Of a stretch of 64,000 bases of DNA, positions 43,452 to 55,915 are shown in pieces. A program made the position numbers and the translations under genes. The notes below the pieces were generated by a model, which was not told where the DNA came from, did no database searches, and saw only the letters and a program-made list of their open reading frames with translations. Location: the NCBI GenBank assembly GCA_958299035.1, contig CATQJL010000001.1, positions 1,798,001 to 1,862,000 of the forward strand, written 5' to 3'. The stretch is from Cylicocyclus nassatus. Its lineage: Eukaryota > Nematoda > Chromadorea > Rhabditida > Strongylidae. Numbering within the stretch: the stretch's first letter is position 1; each line of letters opens with the position of its first letter.

Positions 43452-45977
43452 TATGCCTTATGCAACCTCGGGCTACATGGCGACCCACAGTGGAGATTAT
43501 GATCTACTGTTTGTGAAACTGTAGTTAGAAATGTGAAAACTTCCAGCTATTTGAGAGCAAAAGTAGTTTTTAGGCAATACAGAAAGCTTGAATTTGACTA
43601 CCTAAGGCCATGCAAACGATTGAAAATTTGGTAACTCCTTTTGTTACCAAATTTCCAATCGGTGACAAAATTTTATAACCAAATTCACTTTGTCCCTAGG
43701 GGTATGATTCTTCAAAAAATTTTGAAATAACTTATTTTTATGGCATAATCGTCAACAAAAGATAATTTCAAGCAAACAAAGTTAGTTTTCCGACTACTTT
43801 TGATTTGCCCCTTCCACGTACCATGCATTTATACATATAGGCTGCTGCATGACGAAGGCGCAATACCTTTGGGTGCAAACGCGGCTTTTTTAGTTGCAGA
43901 GCGCATGAGGCGCAGGACTTAAAACTGTGTACGCGTGCGCGCCGAGTTCGCGCTTGCTCAAATAAACCTGCTTCTGCGCCTTGGTCATGCAGTAGCCTTT
44001 ACATTAATTTGTAACATTTCGATAAACCGTCGAAAACGAGCGAAAATATTTTTTAGGCAACCAGAAGTTCTTTGCAATAGTTTTGCTCACACAAAGACAG
44101 TTCGCAACATTGTGAAATGCCACACAGCTACAACGAGTACGTTAGCAAGTTTATTGAATTCTAGTGGTATTCACTTTTGAAAATTGTGGCAAGCCTAAAA
44201 ATTCTGTGGGTTTAGGTGCCCTGACCACAAAAGATATGACGGATTTTGAAATAACAAAATATTCGTGTTGATATCTCACATATTTCTGTTGAACAATGAA
44301 ACTGGTTTAAAGGTAAATGCAAGATGATAATTGTAGCGTTGTATCGAGTGACCAAATAACGCCTCCGAAAATTGTGAAAGAAGGCATGTTGAATGTCACC
44401 AAAAATAGTATGTCATTGATTACAAGCGGCTTACGTTTCAAAAAGGATGCAACAAGCTATGGATCGAGTGCAAGTATTCAAGCTGGATTTCTTCGGGTAG
44501 CTTAGAGTGGAACCGCAAATCTTGTGGCGTTCAACTTACAGTTAATAACAGTTGCAAATCAGATCCAATTACAAATCTCTAAAAGAGACTGGGCATCTGA
44601 GCATAGCATTAAGCTTTCTTTCATCATGCCATATTTGGCAAACACAATCTCAAATAAAAACTTTTTCGCTTCCAGATTCGTACAAAGAAAGCTCTTAAAG
44701 TTGCATGATTGAGGATTAGTAAAGCTGCTACGATAGAACATTTTACTTTGAGATAAAATACAATCCTTGTCAGTTTTTTCATTTCTCTTAAACACAAAGT
44801 CAAACTTCTCCTAACGTCCTTCACAACCTTACAGTGTTTTTATTTAGCATATCTCTGAAAGAAGAATTCATTTAACGCAAAACTTGAGCAACATGAATAC
44901 AATGTCAGTTCAAGCAAGATAAGAACAGATTTGATGAATGTCGTTCCACTCCATCGCTCGTGCATTGACCAACTCATAAAAACCAGAACTAGAATCGACC
45001 AGCAAAAGTTCTCGAGCCAAGCTACTTGATTTCCGTAACTCCCAAAAATGTGAGACTGTTCTCCAGTTCTCGGCTAGAGATCTACGTAAACGTGAATTCT
45101 ATTGACTTCTGTGTTTCTTGTAACCGGAAGGTTCAAAAAGGAAGTTCACAAATTCGTTGTGTGATGGTTGTCTATCGTTGACAATAGCGCTACCACAGCA
45201 TGAATCTGCTTTAGAGCGCTGACAATAAATTGCTCATAGTCACAATTTGAGAACATTTGTTGATACTCTCCTTTATATACGAACGCTTTGAAGGAAGTTG
45301 TTGGCAGAGCCGAGCAAAAGCTGTGGCACTCAAACACCAAATTTAGCTCTCTCCCCTAAATGCAATAGACCACCGCAGCGTTATCATTTACCTAACGTAA
45401 ACATAACATGAGGCTCACAAACGAAGTATAATAAATAACATATTCGTGACTGATTTCCAAATATTGGTCCGCTTAGGATGCTCAAACAATTAGTTTTGTA
45501 CTAATGGTGAGTTAGTGGACTCTTTTTGCATGCAAAGCAGTAATCCATCTTTGCTCTATGAAACCCCACTATATGAATTAGGAGCCAGAAAAAAATCTTG
45601 TCTCAGTTCCCGCCCCTTTTGCTTTTAGCAACTGTAACACAAGCTAGAGAAGTTAGGTCAAATTACTTATGTGGAAACTACGATAAATTGAGGCTACCAA
45701 ACTATGTATATATTAGGTCATTTGGAAAGTTTTTTCGTTTTCACACCTTCAAATTCAAACGAGCACAATTTTTTCCAGATTCAACCTTTTTCCATCAAAT
45801 AAATTGCATTGTGTTCAGCAAATTTTGGTAACAATCATGTAGTCCTCATGTGCTTGTTTCTTGCGAAATAATCTCAGAGGAATCAAAAGCATAAAAAGGC
45901 GTTCTTGACCAGCTAATCTTTACTGGGTACTATTGCACCGAGGAACTAGAAAATTTGGTGAATGGTAAAGGAAGGTT
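43452..45977. other. No recognisable feature
   Basis: The longest stretch without repeats or elements that I could define. Frames up to 94 codons on both strands have no recognised domain. A possible TIR (TTAGGTCATTTGGAAAG near 45714) lacks a partner. Confidence 0.3.
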
Positions 45978-46215
45978 CAAAGGCAGTGGATCGGCAAAAT
46001 CCAACAACTCGGGATTTTAACGCGATAGGTCCCTTATTGCCTAATTATGAAAACATTGCAATCCCGGTTGCACAGCATGCTTTCCCTGCCGAGAAAATCG
46101 CTCTCAAACTTACACGCGCAGACCAATACATCTGGACGAGTTGGCAATTTCCTTCTCACCATGAGGCTGCCCACCGAAACGCTATAACCATTGGGTTGGG
46201 TCTTATAATCGGCGA
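45978..46215 (+). mobile_element. AAAGGCAGTGG-family element, half copy Z
   Basis: AAAGGCAGTGGATCGGCAAA begins a block that matches the right half of the palindrome at 55345-55756 in reverse complement (TCCCGGTTGCACAGCATGC, CTCTCAAACTTACACGCG, TTCCTTCTCACCAT). The mirror half is missing here, so this is a truncated copy. Confidence 0.7.
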
Positions 46216-46599
46216 GTATGTGTGGAACTCAAGTACTTGAGGATGAAAGGTTTCAGAAATTGTGAGCATATGAATGGTAAGAATTATAGTCTATCCTGGC
46301 TGAATTCGCATGGCGGACAGAATTTGAAAAGAAAGACATTTTTTGAATCATTGCTAAAAGCAACAAGATTCTAATATGAGTTCCAAATTGATTTGTTTTC
46401 ATAGTTGACAATCAAACAGCTTTTAGGTGACTACAAATGCTCTTTTAACTTACCCGGAAATGATTTTAAAAAACGTGTCCAACTGGACCAAAACATGTCA
46501 ATTTTTTCTTGACACGTGGCAGGGAGGCTGTCCTCGTAGAAAGTATAAAAAGTTTTCTCAAACTAAATAGCGTATTTTGTGAGAGCCCTTTGAAAAAAA

Positions 46600-47272
46600 A
46601 TGGGTCCGGATAACGGAAAAGTACCGTTTTTCCTTCTATCTTCCCCTAGCCAACACTTTCAAACCGCGAAAAACAGCTTTTTTTCGTCTCCCCAGAATGC
46701 AGTCCTAGAGCGAAAGCTCGCGTTACGAGTACCGTCAAAATGTCCTGAATGGGTATTTCCACTTTTGAACCGATCCAGAACTCCAATTTTTGCGCACATA
46801 TAGTTCGGACGAGCGTTGTAAGTTACTTTCCGCTGTCGATTTCTTGCAAACTTTGAGCTATAGGGATAGAAGACGGCATAGGGCTGAACGAGCATGCCGA
46901 TCTTGAAACACTAATTTGGAACAATACACATTGCATTCATCGATTTTGTCAATTTTTGCAATGTCTGAGCTACGGAGCTGGGAGTTGGCACAAGATAGGG
47001 GGGGGGGGGAGGTATGTGAGGGTTCACAGTACATTATCATGATAGTTCCTATAGTCATCAATTACTTACCTATCAATTTCATCGGCTTCTTGCAAAGTTT
47101 AAGCTACGAGGTTGGAGGATGGTACGAATGTGAGTGAGCATGCTGTTTGCGAAATAGTGAAATAAGATACCGACAAGAGTTGTTACGGAATAGAATAATG
47201 CAAAGAAATTGGACATGATGATTTCAATCATAGTGCATTGACACGTCGGGCGAAGCCGGATATGCCAGCAAG
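46600..47272 (+). mobile_element. Helitron-like remnant PP
   Basis: It contains two copies of the CTGGGAGTTGGCAC / GGTTGGAGGATGG-type module with ATCGATTTTGTCA and GAGCTACGGAG, and ends CGAAGCCGGATATGCCAGCAAG before T at 47273, which resembles the 3' end of the Helitron at 21844 (GCCGGGTAAGCCAGCTAG). The left limit is a guess; a weak CTTTTGAACCGATCC block at 46763 is like the Helitron interior. Confidence 0.5.
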
Positions 47273-47538
47273 TATCTTATGAAAGAAGCTTCACAGTACA
47301 TTCATATTTAGAGCACGCGAGCATAAAAGTTTTTTGCTCTTGTCTTTTTTCTGGACCAAAGCGTGGTCCTTCTACCGCACAAGTTTCTCCAAGGTTCCTA
47401 TCCCAAAACAAGGAAATGAAAAGCAATTGAGAATTAGTTCCATGCATCTAAGCTGAAGCTAAAGTTAAGCAGCGTTCAGATTTCTGCACCATACTGAAAG
47501 CGCATGACTTGGACTGACTTCTAGAAGGAGACACATTC

Positions 47539-47803
47539 ATTAGGTTGAACTAAAGATTTGTACGCACCTTTTCTCTGCTAGGAAAAGCATGTTCTAAAAG
47601 TTATGTTGACGAACTTGCTTACTATTATCGATATTTGGATGTTTTCTTCTTCTATTTCTATCTCTGCAGTTAGAAAAAGATATCAAGGCCATTGAAAAGC
47701 TAATAAGTTACTTTTCTATTAGAAATGATTTGCCGCAAAAACTTGAAGTACGAAGTGACCATTCTTTGAAGATGGTGTTAGCGAGCCTAGTCAACCTGAC
47801 ATG
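47539..47803. mobile_element. Possible TTAGGTTG-type MITE, decayed
   Basis: TTAGGTTGAACTAAAGATTTG begins a block that ends near GTCAACCTGACA. It shares TTCTATCTCTGCAG with the arms of B and F, and part of the inner hairpin. The right end is poorly conserved. Confidence 0.4.
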
Positions 47804-49470
47804 TTGAAATCAGCTCAAAACGCTGCTTCCAAATAACTGTTATTAGTTCGGTGCATCATTATGAAGCGAGTATGACTTTTTTGTGAGATTTGCATGCTTC
47901 CAACCTGCTGCTATTACGGCACTATCATCGAGCCAACAATCTGCATTAACCGCCTTTTCTGATGGTCCATCAATATTCCCTCATCTTTATTGGGCAGATT
48001 TCAACGTATCCGCAGCCTTCCAATGTGTATGAAGCATGAAATTCGCTTTAACATAATGTGCCCCAGCTGAAAGCAGCATGTTCAGAATCAGCGTTTCAAT
48101 GGTTTTCATCATATGTGTCTCTTTTTGAAAGGCCTTGGTAAAACACCTGCTTGTGTTGCTGGTGCAATACTGCTGCTGCGACTTTGCTTGAATCCGGCGA
48201 TGTCGTGACGATATTGCTAACGAAGCGGCAGGAGCACGTGTTTGGTGGTTGAATCGCGCAACGACTAAAGTGGCGCAAGGTTTGTTTATAGACACGAACA
48301 GCGCGTTTCTACGAAGACAGCCTAAAAACCTAAATGACTCAATGATTACAGGACAATATAAAAGTAAATTGTTATCGAGAATCAACTTATTTACTCTAAT
48401 TTCATGCGCATAAGGCGCACTTTTTCGAATTTTCAAGCGAACCGCTCAGCCGCTTCACTGTATTCCGGAAGGAATCCTTGCATCGCACAATTCTCTCAAG
48501 CAATATACAGCACGTTATAGGGTCCTCTGGTTGTAAGTCCTTTGGCTTGTCTGGGCTGGTCGATTTTGGAAAAAAAACACCCGCGCCTTATACGCTTGAA
48601 ATTAGGATATTTATAAATATGCGTGAGAGTGCACCAAAACACAAAAAAGCAAAAAACACAAGTGCTGAGCTAGGTCAAGCTGGAATAACCAGGTTGTTCT
48701 CTTCCTCCAAGAAGTAAGTAAAACTCTGCCGAGATCCGTTCCCTTGTCCGAAAGCAGGTGTAGAAGACAGACCTTAATATTGCATGGCTGATCAACTAAC
48801 CCGAGGCGGACACCGTCAAGGACCCTGGGCGAGCGGAAAAGAGGGATGTGAAGAAAGAAAGTTCATCGCCAGTTTTCTACTCCGTGAATGGCTTTCCCAG
48901 ACTAGAAAAACATACTAAGCCCTTCTAACCGATAGTGATAAACGTAAACAAGTAAACCAAAACATCAACCGCGAGTCTGTAATAATTAGAAATTTCCGTC
49001 TGTGATCAAACCCGACATGCATGGCTCAATATCCCGTGACTAGGCATACAGCGTTGACAGAATCAATCATGCATTTGCGCACGAAAGCTCACGCGCGATG
49101 ATGAAACAGGGATCACCGAATGCTTGAACAATTGGTAGTGCCAAATTGCAAAGAACAGCGCTCAAAACAAAAGCGAAAGCAGGCGCTTATGCTCACGACT
49201 GTTGATTTTTCAAAATGTTTGCGACAAAAAGTTCACTTTTGATAGCAAGACATCAGCTGTGCTTCAGCGTCAACAATGTTCAGCATTCGCAAAACGTCTA
49301 CTGAGTCTATCTTCTTGCGAAACTCTCTAGAATCTCTGCAGGAATCTCTCTAGAATTTTTGCAGGAAATTATTTCACTCGGTAAAAGACTAATTTATCTA
49401 GTTTTACAACAAACAAATGAGTTAAAGGCATTTGAAAAGATCCTGGTCTCTAATATGCCAAACCCCAGCA
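47804..49470. other. No recognisable feature
   Basis: The minus frame 47987-48436 (149 codons) is the longest here; it has no family motif, no signal peptide and no obvious splice partner. I do not call it a gene. Confidence 0.3.
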
Positions 49471-50443
49471 GGGCCGGTAGTAATCTACCCTACTTGGCGG
49501 CATCAAAGATGCCGCCAAGTTGGCACACATCACGGAAAGTTGCCATCTTCGGCGGCAGCTCGCGGAGTGTTGTAGGTTTCAATAGTCTTGTATAACCTTA
49601 GTACGCAATCATTTCGCCCATTAAGTTTTGATGACGCAGACAGCCGCAGAACTGCTACCTCGCGCGCGATCGAACCTAAGTGAGTTAACTTCAAGTGCCA
49701 CCGCGTTAACCATCTGATCATTCAGTCAGTCACTGCCGATTGCAGAAAATAGGAGGAACGCACCGTTAAGTGGCCGCCTGTAAGATCAATACATTGCGTG
49801 AGAGACTTTGACCTGAAAGAACAGCTGATTGATATGAGCGAGAGAGGGCGAAATTGGTGCAGACGAGATTTAGAAGGGATTGCCAAAAAAATGGTGTTCT
49901 TTATGGTTCTAGGGCGTTACCTGATTTTTTTCTCTGTAAGAAAACCGTCGTTTTGAAGAAAAAAAAACTCACATAATGAATAAAATGACAGTTTTTTGAT
50001 GAAAAGTAGAATTTTTGATTTTTTGGCCCGAAGTAAATTGTGTGATATCGCCGCAATTCGCAAACTTGCAGACGGCGCCAGCAAGGTGCCACCACCTCGA
50101 CATGGTAGGGGCACGTCAGGATGGTGACACCTTGATCTTTCAAAAGAGCACGCTATTTTTCGTGCTCTCTGACCTGGCGGCATCTCTCAGCGCTGAAATT
50201 TCGACGAGATGCCGCCAGCACTTCCTGCCTACCCTCAACAATTTTGTTTAGGGGGGTTTTTGTAATCTCCAATTGCCAGGTGAAGTTCTCTAAGGTCACA
50301 ATGACCTGCTCGACCAGAAAAATCGTAGTGAAAAGGGTTGGGAGGGCACAAATTTGAGCTCGGTGTTCACGTCGACTTCACGTAAAGATGACGCCGACCT
50401 GACGGCAAACACGCCGCCCGGTCAGGGGGATCACTACCAACCC
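49471..50443 (-). mobile_element. GGGCCGGTAG-ended element, copy X2 (inverted)
   Basis: Reverse-complement copy of 22504-23513, 973 bp, alignable along its full length with small indels. Left end GGGCCGGTAGTAATC; the right end is eroded (ACTACCAACCC). GGCGGCATC hairpins are kept near both ends. The two copies lie 26 kb apart in opposite orientation. Confidence 0.82.
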
Positions 50444-50572
50444 AGAAGAAACCCTCCCATTTGATTACTACACGATCGAAAAATCCAGTGTTGCTTGGTT
50501 TTAGTCTGGTTTTTAAATGATTGAAGCAGAAGCAGAATACTAAGCTGCTGCATATTCGTCTGTATTTTAGGC

Positions 50573-51032
50573 TAACAAGGGAAGGATACTTGGTGACTGT
50601 GGCCTTTCAAAATGAAACGTACACCATTGAATGCAGCATAAAGCGCTGATTCCAAATCTTTTTTTTTTGGTATCTGCTGTGCGCTCTTTCGAAAGAAGCT
50701 ATGAACATTTCTTGTCACAAAAATTTGCGCTGTTTTTTGATGCGGGATTCATCTATATCGTCAGAATTTCGCTTACGCACTACAAAAAAGCGTCCTAATA
50801 AAGCAAAGCTTCACTTTGAGCTCAAAAGAACTGTCTCCATTATATCAGAGTCTGAAAAGTCTGGATACTAACGATTCTGCCTAAACCTCGTTAAATCAAT
50901 AAGGAAAAAGTTCATGATTTCGTTCAGAAAGACGCACAGCAGATAATGAACATAGATTTGGAATCAGCGTTTCAAGACGCGACATAAATATCATTGCAAA
51001 AGGCCATGATCACCAAATATCCTTCCCTTGTA
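50573..51032. mobile_element. GGAAGGATACTTGG-family MITE, copy 2 (460 bp)
   Basis: TAACAAGGGAAGGATACTTG begins and CAAATATCCTTCCCTTGTA-like sequence ends it. Same terminal sequence and almost the same length as 7003-7460; the inner GCTGATTC / GAATCAGC boxes are also shared. It stands right next to the RT fragment at 51033. Confidence 0.75.
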
Positions 51033-51670
51033 AGTAGATCCAATGCAGATAATCGTAAATTATAAGCAAAAACTCGAGAGTAACCCGAGTTGGGATAAAA
51101 GCATCTGTAAGACAATTTTAATGAGAGCTTTTTGCACCTTTTACTTTTCAACCTCCTTCTTCAATAAAGGATTGAAACGGAAAAGTGTACTCCAAGAGGG
51201 CAAAACAAAAGTTTTATAGAGCTGTACTAGAATTTTTGAATCCTTACGGATGTTTCTCATAATGATCAAAATCACAGACACGGTTTTTTCGTGAGTGCGT
51301 AATACTGCGAAGAGAAGTTGAGCTCATTGTCAACGAGAACACCAAAAATCTTGGTGACGCTACAGTGTTTAAGCTCTACCCCATCACACGTATAAGCGTG
51401 GCGTGGTAAGCTTCCCAAACACATGACTTTTGATTTGATTACTATATCTACTGGGCGAGTCCATTTTTATTAGACCAAAACATCATACTTCTGGTCGACG
51501 AAAGAAGCGCTTCATGAGCTATGCTGCGTTCCGTTTTCCTGTAGCAAAAGCAGATTTCTATATCGTCAGCGAAATTTGGATTTTGATGTTAAGATGAGTC
51601 TCCAAGAAGGATGGTAACTCAGCGGTGTACATGAGAAAAAAGAGAGCTGATAGAATGCCGCCCAACGGTA
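51033..51670 (-). pseudogene. Decayed LINE reverse-transcriptase fragment (CR1/Jockey-like)
   Basis: Reading the minus strand in changing frames gives, in order: LPLGGILSALFFLMYTAELP (RT motif B region), FADDIEICF (motif C, codons at 51562-51576), SMMFWSNKNGLAQ, then IKSKVMCLGS, VTKIFGVLVDNELNFSSQY, MRNIRKDSKILVQLYKTFVLP and PLLKKEVEK with KALIKI. This order (FADD, W..NGL, K...M.LG, GV..D..L.F, LYK..V.P) is that of the RT thumb in CR1/Jockey-type non-LTR elements. Several frameshifts and stops break it. No endonuclease part is seen upstream. Confidence 0.8.
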
Positions 51671-51847
51671 ATCAATTGCTGCAAGAAAAGCGGCTTGAGA
51701 ACTCGGTCTCAACTCTCCCAGTCCTTCTTGTACCAATATGGAGTTCTGCTGCTTTGGCTATTCCAATACCAGTTTATTATTACCGAAGGAGTGGGACAGG
51801 AAGTACAATGCGATCTCACTATTCCCAGTCATATACACATCAGGGGC
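51671..51847. other. Unassigned; possible upstream RT remnant
   Basis: Upstream on the minus strand of the RT fragment, no further RT block can be read with confidence before element CC starts. Confidence 0.25.
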
Positions 51848-52459
51848 GGTATTTATCAAGCTCCTATCTAGGAAGGGGTTCCTGTACAGGTAACAGCCCG
51901 TACAGGCGCGAGTACTGGCGCCAGCGATATATGAAACAAGCTGGTGATCAAGCTCCCGTATATTAACGAATAAAATCCGATCTGGCACGTTTGGCCATGT
52001 CGGGCACGGCAGTCGGGCGCGGCAGTCGGGCGCGGGGGTGTAGGCCCTTTTGAACCCTTCGCGCGCGACGCTCGTCTCGCCGCATGCGGCGCCGCTGGCA
52101 AAGTTAACAAGTCGCATTTACAGCCAACCGGAAAATTCTTAGTTCGAAATATGTAATATACCTCTGCCAAAACCTCTCATCATGTTGGACTCGAAAGATG
52201 TGTAAAAATGAACGAGTATTAACTCGTTATGGCAGTGGACATGTTGACCAATCAGAGCCGCGCTATGATGGCGAGCGGTTCAAAAGGGCCGTTTCCCGGG
52301 CGCGGCAGTCTGCCGGTGAAGTCCGACCCGTCATGATCGGGCTCTGCTGCCCGACTATTTGCCCGACATGGTCAAACTTGCCAGATCGGACCACATTCCA
52401 AATTTTGATAAATCACGGGAATGGCGCTCTCGCCTGTACGGGCACTCCTTGATAATGGC
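51848..52459. mobile_element. Palindromic GC-rich element CC (~610 bp)
   Basis: CAGCCCGTACAGGCGCGAG and the inverted CTCGCCTGTACGGGC lie near the two ends. Inner blocks CCGATCTGGCA, CCATGTCGGGCA, GGCGCGGCAG and GCCCTTTTGAACC are all repeated inverted. The left arm has a triplicated CGGCAGTCGGGCGCG unit. Left-arm ends include an extra stretch (AGCTCCTATCTAGGAAGG). No family recognised. Confidence 0.75.
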
Positions 52460-53223
52460 CCGAACAGCGAGTGGGAGATTGACAAATACCGACCCAGGTT
52501 AATTCTAACAAACGTTTTTTGCTCTTGGTCCCAATTAAATGGCAGGAATTTGGTTACTCTTGATCAATTGATTCATCTCGTCATTCTACTTTGGCTGTTG
52601 TTGACGTATGGTTAGGGTGAGCTTATTAATGAATCAACCTAGGCACGCGTGATTTGGCTGATTCTCCTCCTGGATCTCACCCTTTTACATGAAATCTGAT
52701 CCTAAAGCCAGAGAGATGTGATAGAATTACTACGCCTATGGTCTAATCGATACTGAACTTTTAGAAGTCGAAAGTGAAGCAATGCTGGATTTTTTTTGGT
52801 TTCCGTACCAGGCATGGCAACGCAATCAACTCTCTAGTGCTGGATATTATTCTCGTAAACTTAATGTTCCGTAGAAGAACATGGATTTTTTGACTCGGGT
52901 CGGCTGACGCCACTGAACATGATTTTGTGTTGTTCAATTATTCTTATCAGAGTCTATGCTTCATATGTGAGTTGCAATAAAAAAATTTTAACCTATTTTG
53001 TACGCGTTTGTATAGGAATGTCAGTCTGTCACGATGGATCCTATGAAGGAAGTTCCGGATCACTTAGCAAGTATCCTTTCTAACGGCGACAGAAACAGGT
53101 ACTTTTCGTGAGACACATTCTATCAACAAGTCATTAGGAAACTTTGGTCTTTTCTATTCCTTCTTCAGCGCGTTGTTCGTGATAGATAAAGAAGTCCGCA
53201 TTGTTTGGAGATTGGATTTTTTA
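52460..53223. other. No recognisable feature
   Basis: No coding frame above noise, no paired repeats. Confidence 0.3.
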
Positions 53224-53351
53224 GGCACACGCCATACTTGATCCACTTCATCCACTTCGTTCACTTCGCTATCAATAAGTTTACTGTCTTGACCAAAAGC
53301 AAGCGGATGAAGTGGATCAAACGTATCAATTGAAACACGTATGACGTGTGC
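53224..53351. repeat. 128 bp imperfect palindrome
   Basis: GGCACACGCCATAC at the left pairs with GTATGACGTGTGCC at the right; TTGATCCACTTCATCC pairs with GGATGAAGTGGATCAA. The CCACTTCATCC motif recurs near 53480 outside the palindrome. Confidence 0.7.
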
Positions 53352-54740
53352 CCTATTGCACCAAGACGTCAGAAGTAACATCTCTAAAAAGCACGCATAT
53401 TAATTTTTTGTTCAATCTAAATGTTCACTATTTTCTTTCAAGATGATTAATTTCTGCTAAAAATTTCGGTCGTCGGTCGTTTGATCCACTTCATCCTTGG
53501 CAGAAAAATGAACAAGCAAAACATTCTTCTTTCCATTCCATTGAACTTGAAAAGTCCAATTTCGATAAGAGGCAAATCCACATGTACAAGGTTGTGTTGT
53601 TAAATCACGCAAAGTCAACTAAACCTTCTTTGGAATAAATAGCGAAAGACGCTGTAAAAGCATGTCCCCTTTTTATTTTTCAAATGAGTTTGAAGTAATT
53701 TCAATGGCAAGAGCTTTCGTAGCTATCTCTTTGTTGCGAAAATTCAAAGCTATGCCCCTCCCTTTCCCGCATGTTGGTCCCCTCCCTTTCCTGCATGTTA
53801 GCATAGGAAATACAAGCTCGCGTTTTAGGCGTAAACTAATTCTTGTTCTGGATTTCCTCTTTAGTCAGTTTTAAGCCTTATTCGCATTGTTCTTTGCCTT
53901 TGGCTAGTCTGTTGTTTACGATTTTTTATCAAGTGGATCCTTTTCTTGTTAATAACGCTCTGGAGTTTTTCATACTGTACTTTCCTATTTATAGTGTAAC
54001 ATTCCTGGATGCGTCTCTTTTATCTAGTTCTAAACTTTGCATTCCTTCTTCTCAGTAATTGAGTTTGCACAGACAGAGATAACCGATAAATGCTTGACAC
54101 CATCTGATAAACTGAGAGCACAATGGGTCCTACTACCTAGGCCACAAAGTTTGTTGAATCCTGGTCCAGAGGGGTTATCTTATTTAAACACAATATTGTA
54201 CTGATTTCGCACAAAGATGCCTCCCTGTGTGTTTGTGGTAGGCATAAGGTTTTTTTGTTCCGGCGTTATTCCGATGACAAACTAAACAGTTATGAAAGAA
54301 AAATGGTGACTTGGCTAGCTTGGGGGTCTACAGAGGGCAATTCAAGATTTTTGGTGTCTATGGAGGCAGTTTAAAGTTTTTGGCAACCTGAGGTCAACAT
54401 TAGGGCGACCTGTTGGTAAGATATGAGGTCAGGTAAGATAGAACTACCGGGCCCAAAGAAAGGAATATCCGCTTTTTTAATCATAAGGGGCCTGTTCCTT
54501 CTTCGTCTGGCTGCATGTGCTTTATGTTCCAAGAAAAAATTTCCATTTTCGAACCTCCAAGCCAAACTCTCCATAAACATACACTTTGAAGCCGGGAGCA
54601 AGGAGTGGGATATCATGAATCACTTTTGTTGTTGTTATCAATCGGTATCAATTTACCCCTAATTTAGCTAACTTTTGAACCTTGAAAATAGGCGCTTATG
54701 TTGATTCCAAAATTCTTTTGCAAAGTATGGGGGCTGCGAC
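53352..54740. other. Unassigned; one short duplication
   Basis: At 53755-53800 a 23 bp unit (CCCCTCCCTTTCCCGCATG type) is repeated twice. The frame at 53843-54058 is very hydrophobic (DPFLVNNALEFFILYFPIY) but has no certain relative, start or flanking exons. Confidence 0.3.
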
Positions 54741-54744
54741 GTAC

Positions 54745-55042
54745 TCAGAAAATCACAGGCTCTCAGCCGGTGGCCACAAAGCCACCGCGAAAATCCACCA
54801 AAAGCGCGGTGGCCTCATCGCCTCACTGTCGCTTCCCGCTGAGAACTGGCAGCGAGCGGGCTGCTATAAAGCCTTCAGCGCGAAGCGAGAGCGGCGGTTT
54901 CGCTTTGCGCTGAAGGCTTTATAGCAGTCCGCTCGCTGCCAGTTCTCAGCGGGAAGCGACAGTGAGGCGAAAGGCCACCGCGCTTTTGGTGGGTTTTCGC
55001 GGTGGCTTTGCGGCCGCCGGCTGAGAGCCTGTGATTGTCTGA
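54745..55042. mobile_element. CTCAGACAATC-family palindrome K2 (298 bp)
   Basis: TCAGAAAATCACAGGCTCTC begins and GAGAGCCTGTGATTGTCTGA ends it; GTAC lies on both sides (54741-54744 and 55043-55046), a 4 bp duplication. The arms are nearly identical along about 140 bp (GCCACCGCGAAAAYCCACC, GGCAGCGAGCGG). Same ends as the 3.1 kb element K. Confidence 0.87.
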
Positions 55043-55344
55043 GTACCGATAGGAATTGAATTGTTTATCAGTCATATAGTGCTCTGCATGGTCGTGAAGG
55101 TCGGTGAGTTTGAGGCCATTACACATGCGTCTTACTGTTTTGAGGCCCAAAACCTCCAAAAAAACACCGTATTTTCAAAATCGCTTTAGATAACTGGGAA
55201 CCAAGTGATAAAAGAAGAGGTTCTGAATAGATGAAAAAACTTAGAAATCCGAATGTGCAATCAGCAACTGCAAACTCGCCGACCTTCACTATCACGCAGA
55301 GACCTATATCAATTGCATTTCACTTCATCCACTCTTACCAACTT

Positions 55345-55756
55345 AAAGGCAGTGGCGCGGCAAATCTTAATCTGGTCAAATTTTCGCTTACCTGGGATTA
55401 TTCAACACGCTGATCCCCAAAAACCCCCTTTTGAGCGCTTAAAAACGGCAAAAACGAGCGTTTTTCAATGCACTTCCCGTTGGAAATGGACGAGTGAAGC
55501 AAGGTTGATGAAGCCGAATCGTTGCGGGACCCAATGCTTATAGCATTGCGGCGGGCAGCCTTTAATGGTGAGAAGAAAATTGCCATTTCGTCCGGACGCG
55601 TGTAAGATTGGCCTGCGCGTGTAAGTTTGAGAGCAAATCTCTCGGCAGGAAGGCATGCTGTGTAACCGGGATGGCACTGTTTTCTTATGCTTGGGCTGTA
55701 AGGAACCTACCGCAATGAAATCCTGACTTGTTGAGTTTTGCCGATCCACTGCCTTT
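55345..55756. mobile_element. AAAGGCAGTGG-family palindrome Y (412 bp)
   Basis: AAAGGCAGTGGCGCGGCAAA at the left pairs with TTTTGCCGATCCACTGCCTTT at the right. The right half matches the half copy at 45978-46215 and the ends match the 14549 element. The left half is more diverged. TTAA-like bases lie at both borders. Confidence 0.72.
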
Positions 55757-55915
55757 AAGCATAGGAGCTAAAATTTTGTATCAAAAGATAGAACACCTTT
55801 TTTGAATTGATAAGAACTTTTCACAAAAGTTGTTTGAAACCTTGTCAACAGGAGTGGCTTCACAAGGTTGCATCTTTTCCTTTCGTAAGTCTATGAGTCT
55901 ATACTATTTCAACTA

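Noticed and set aside
47987..48436. A 149-codon minus-strand frame
   Set aside because: No recognisable motif and no flanking exons; length alone is not enough in a 64 kb eukaryotic window.
53843..54058. Hydrophobic frame resembling a nematode chemoreceptor segment
   Set aside because: One hydrophobic stretch only; no second membrane segment, start or splice context could be linked.
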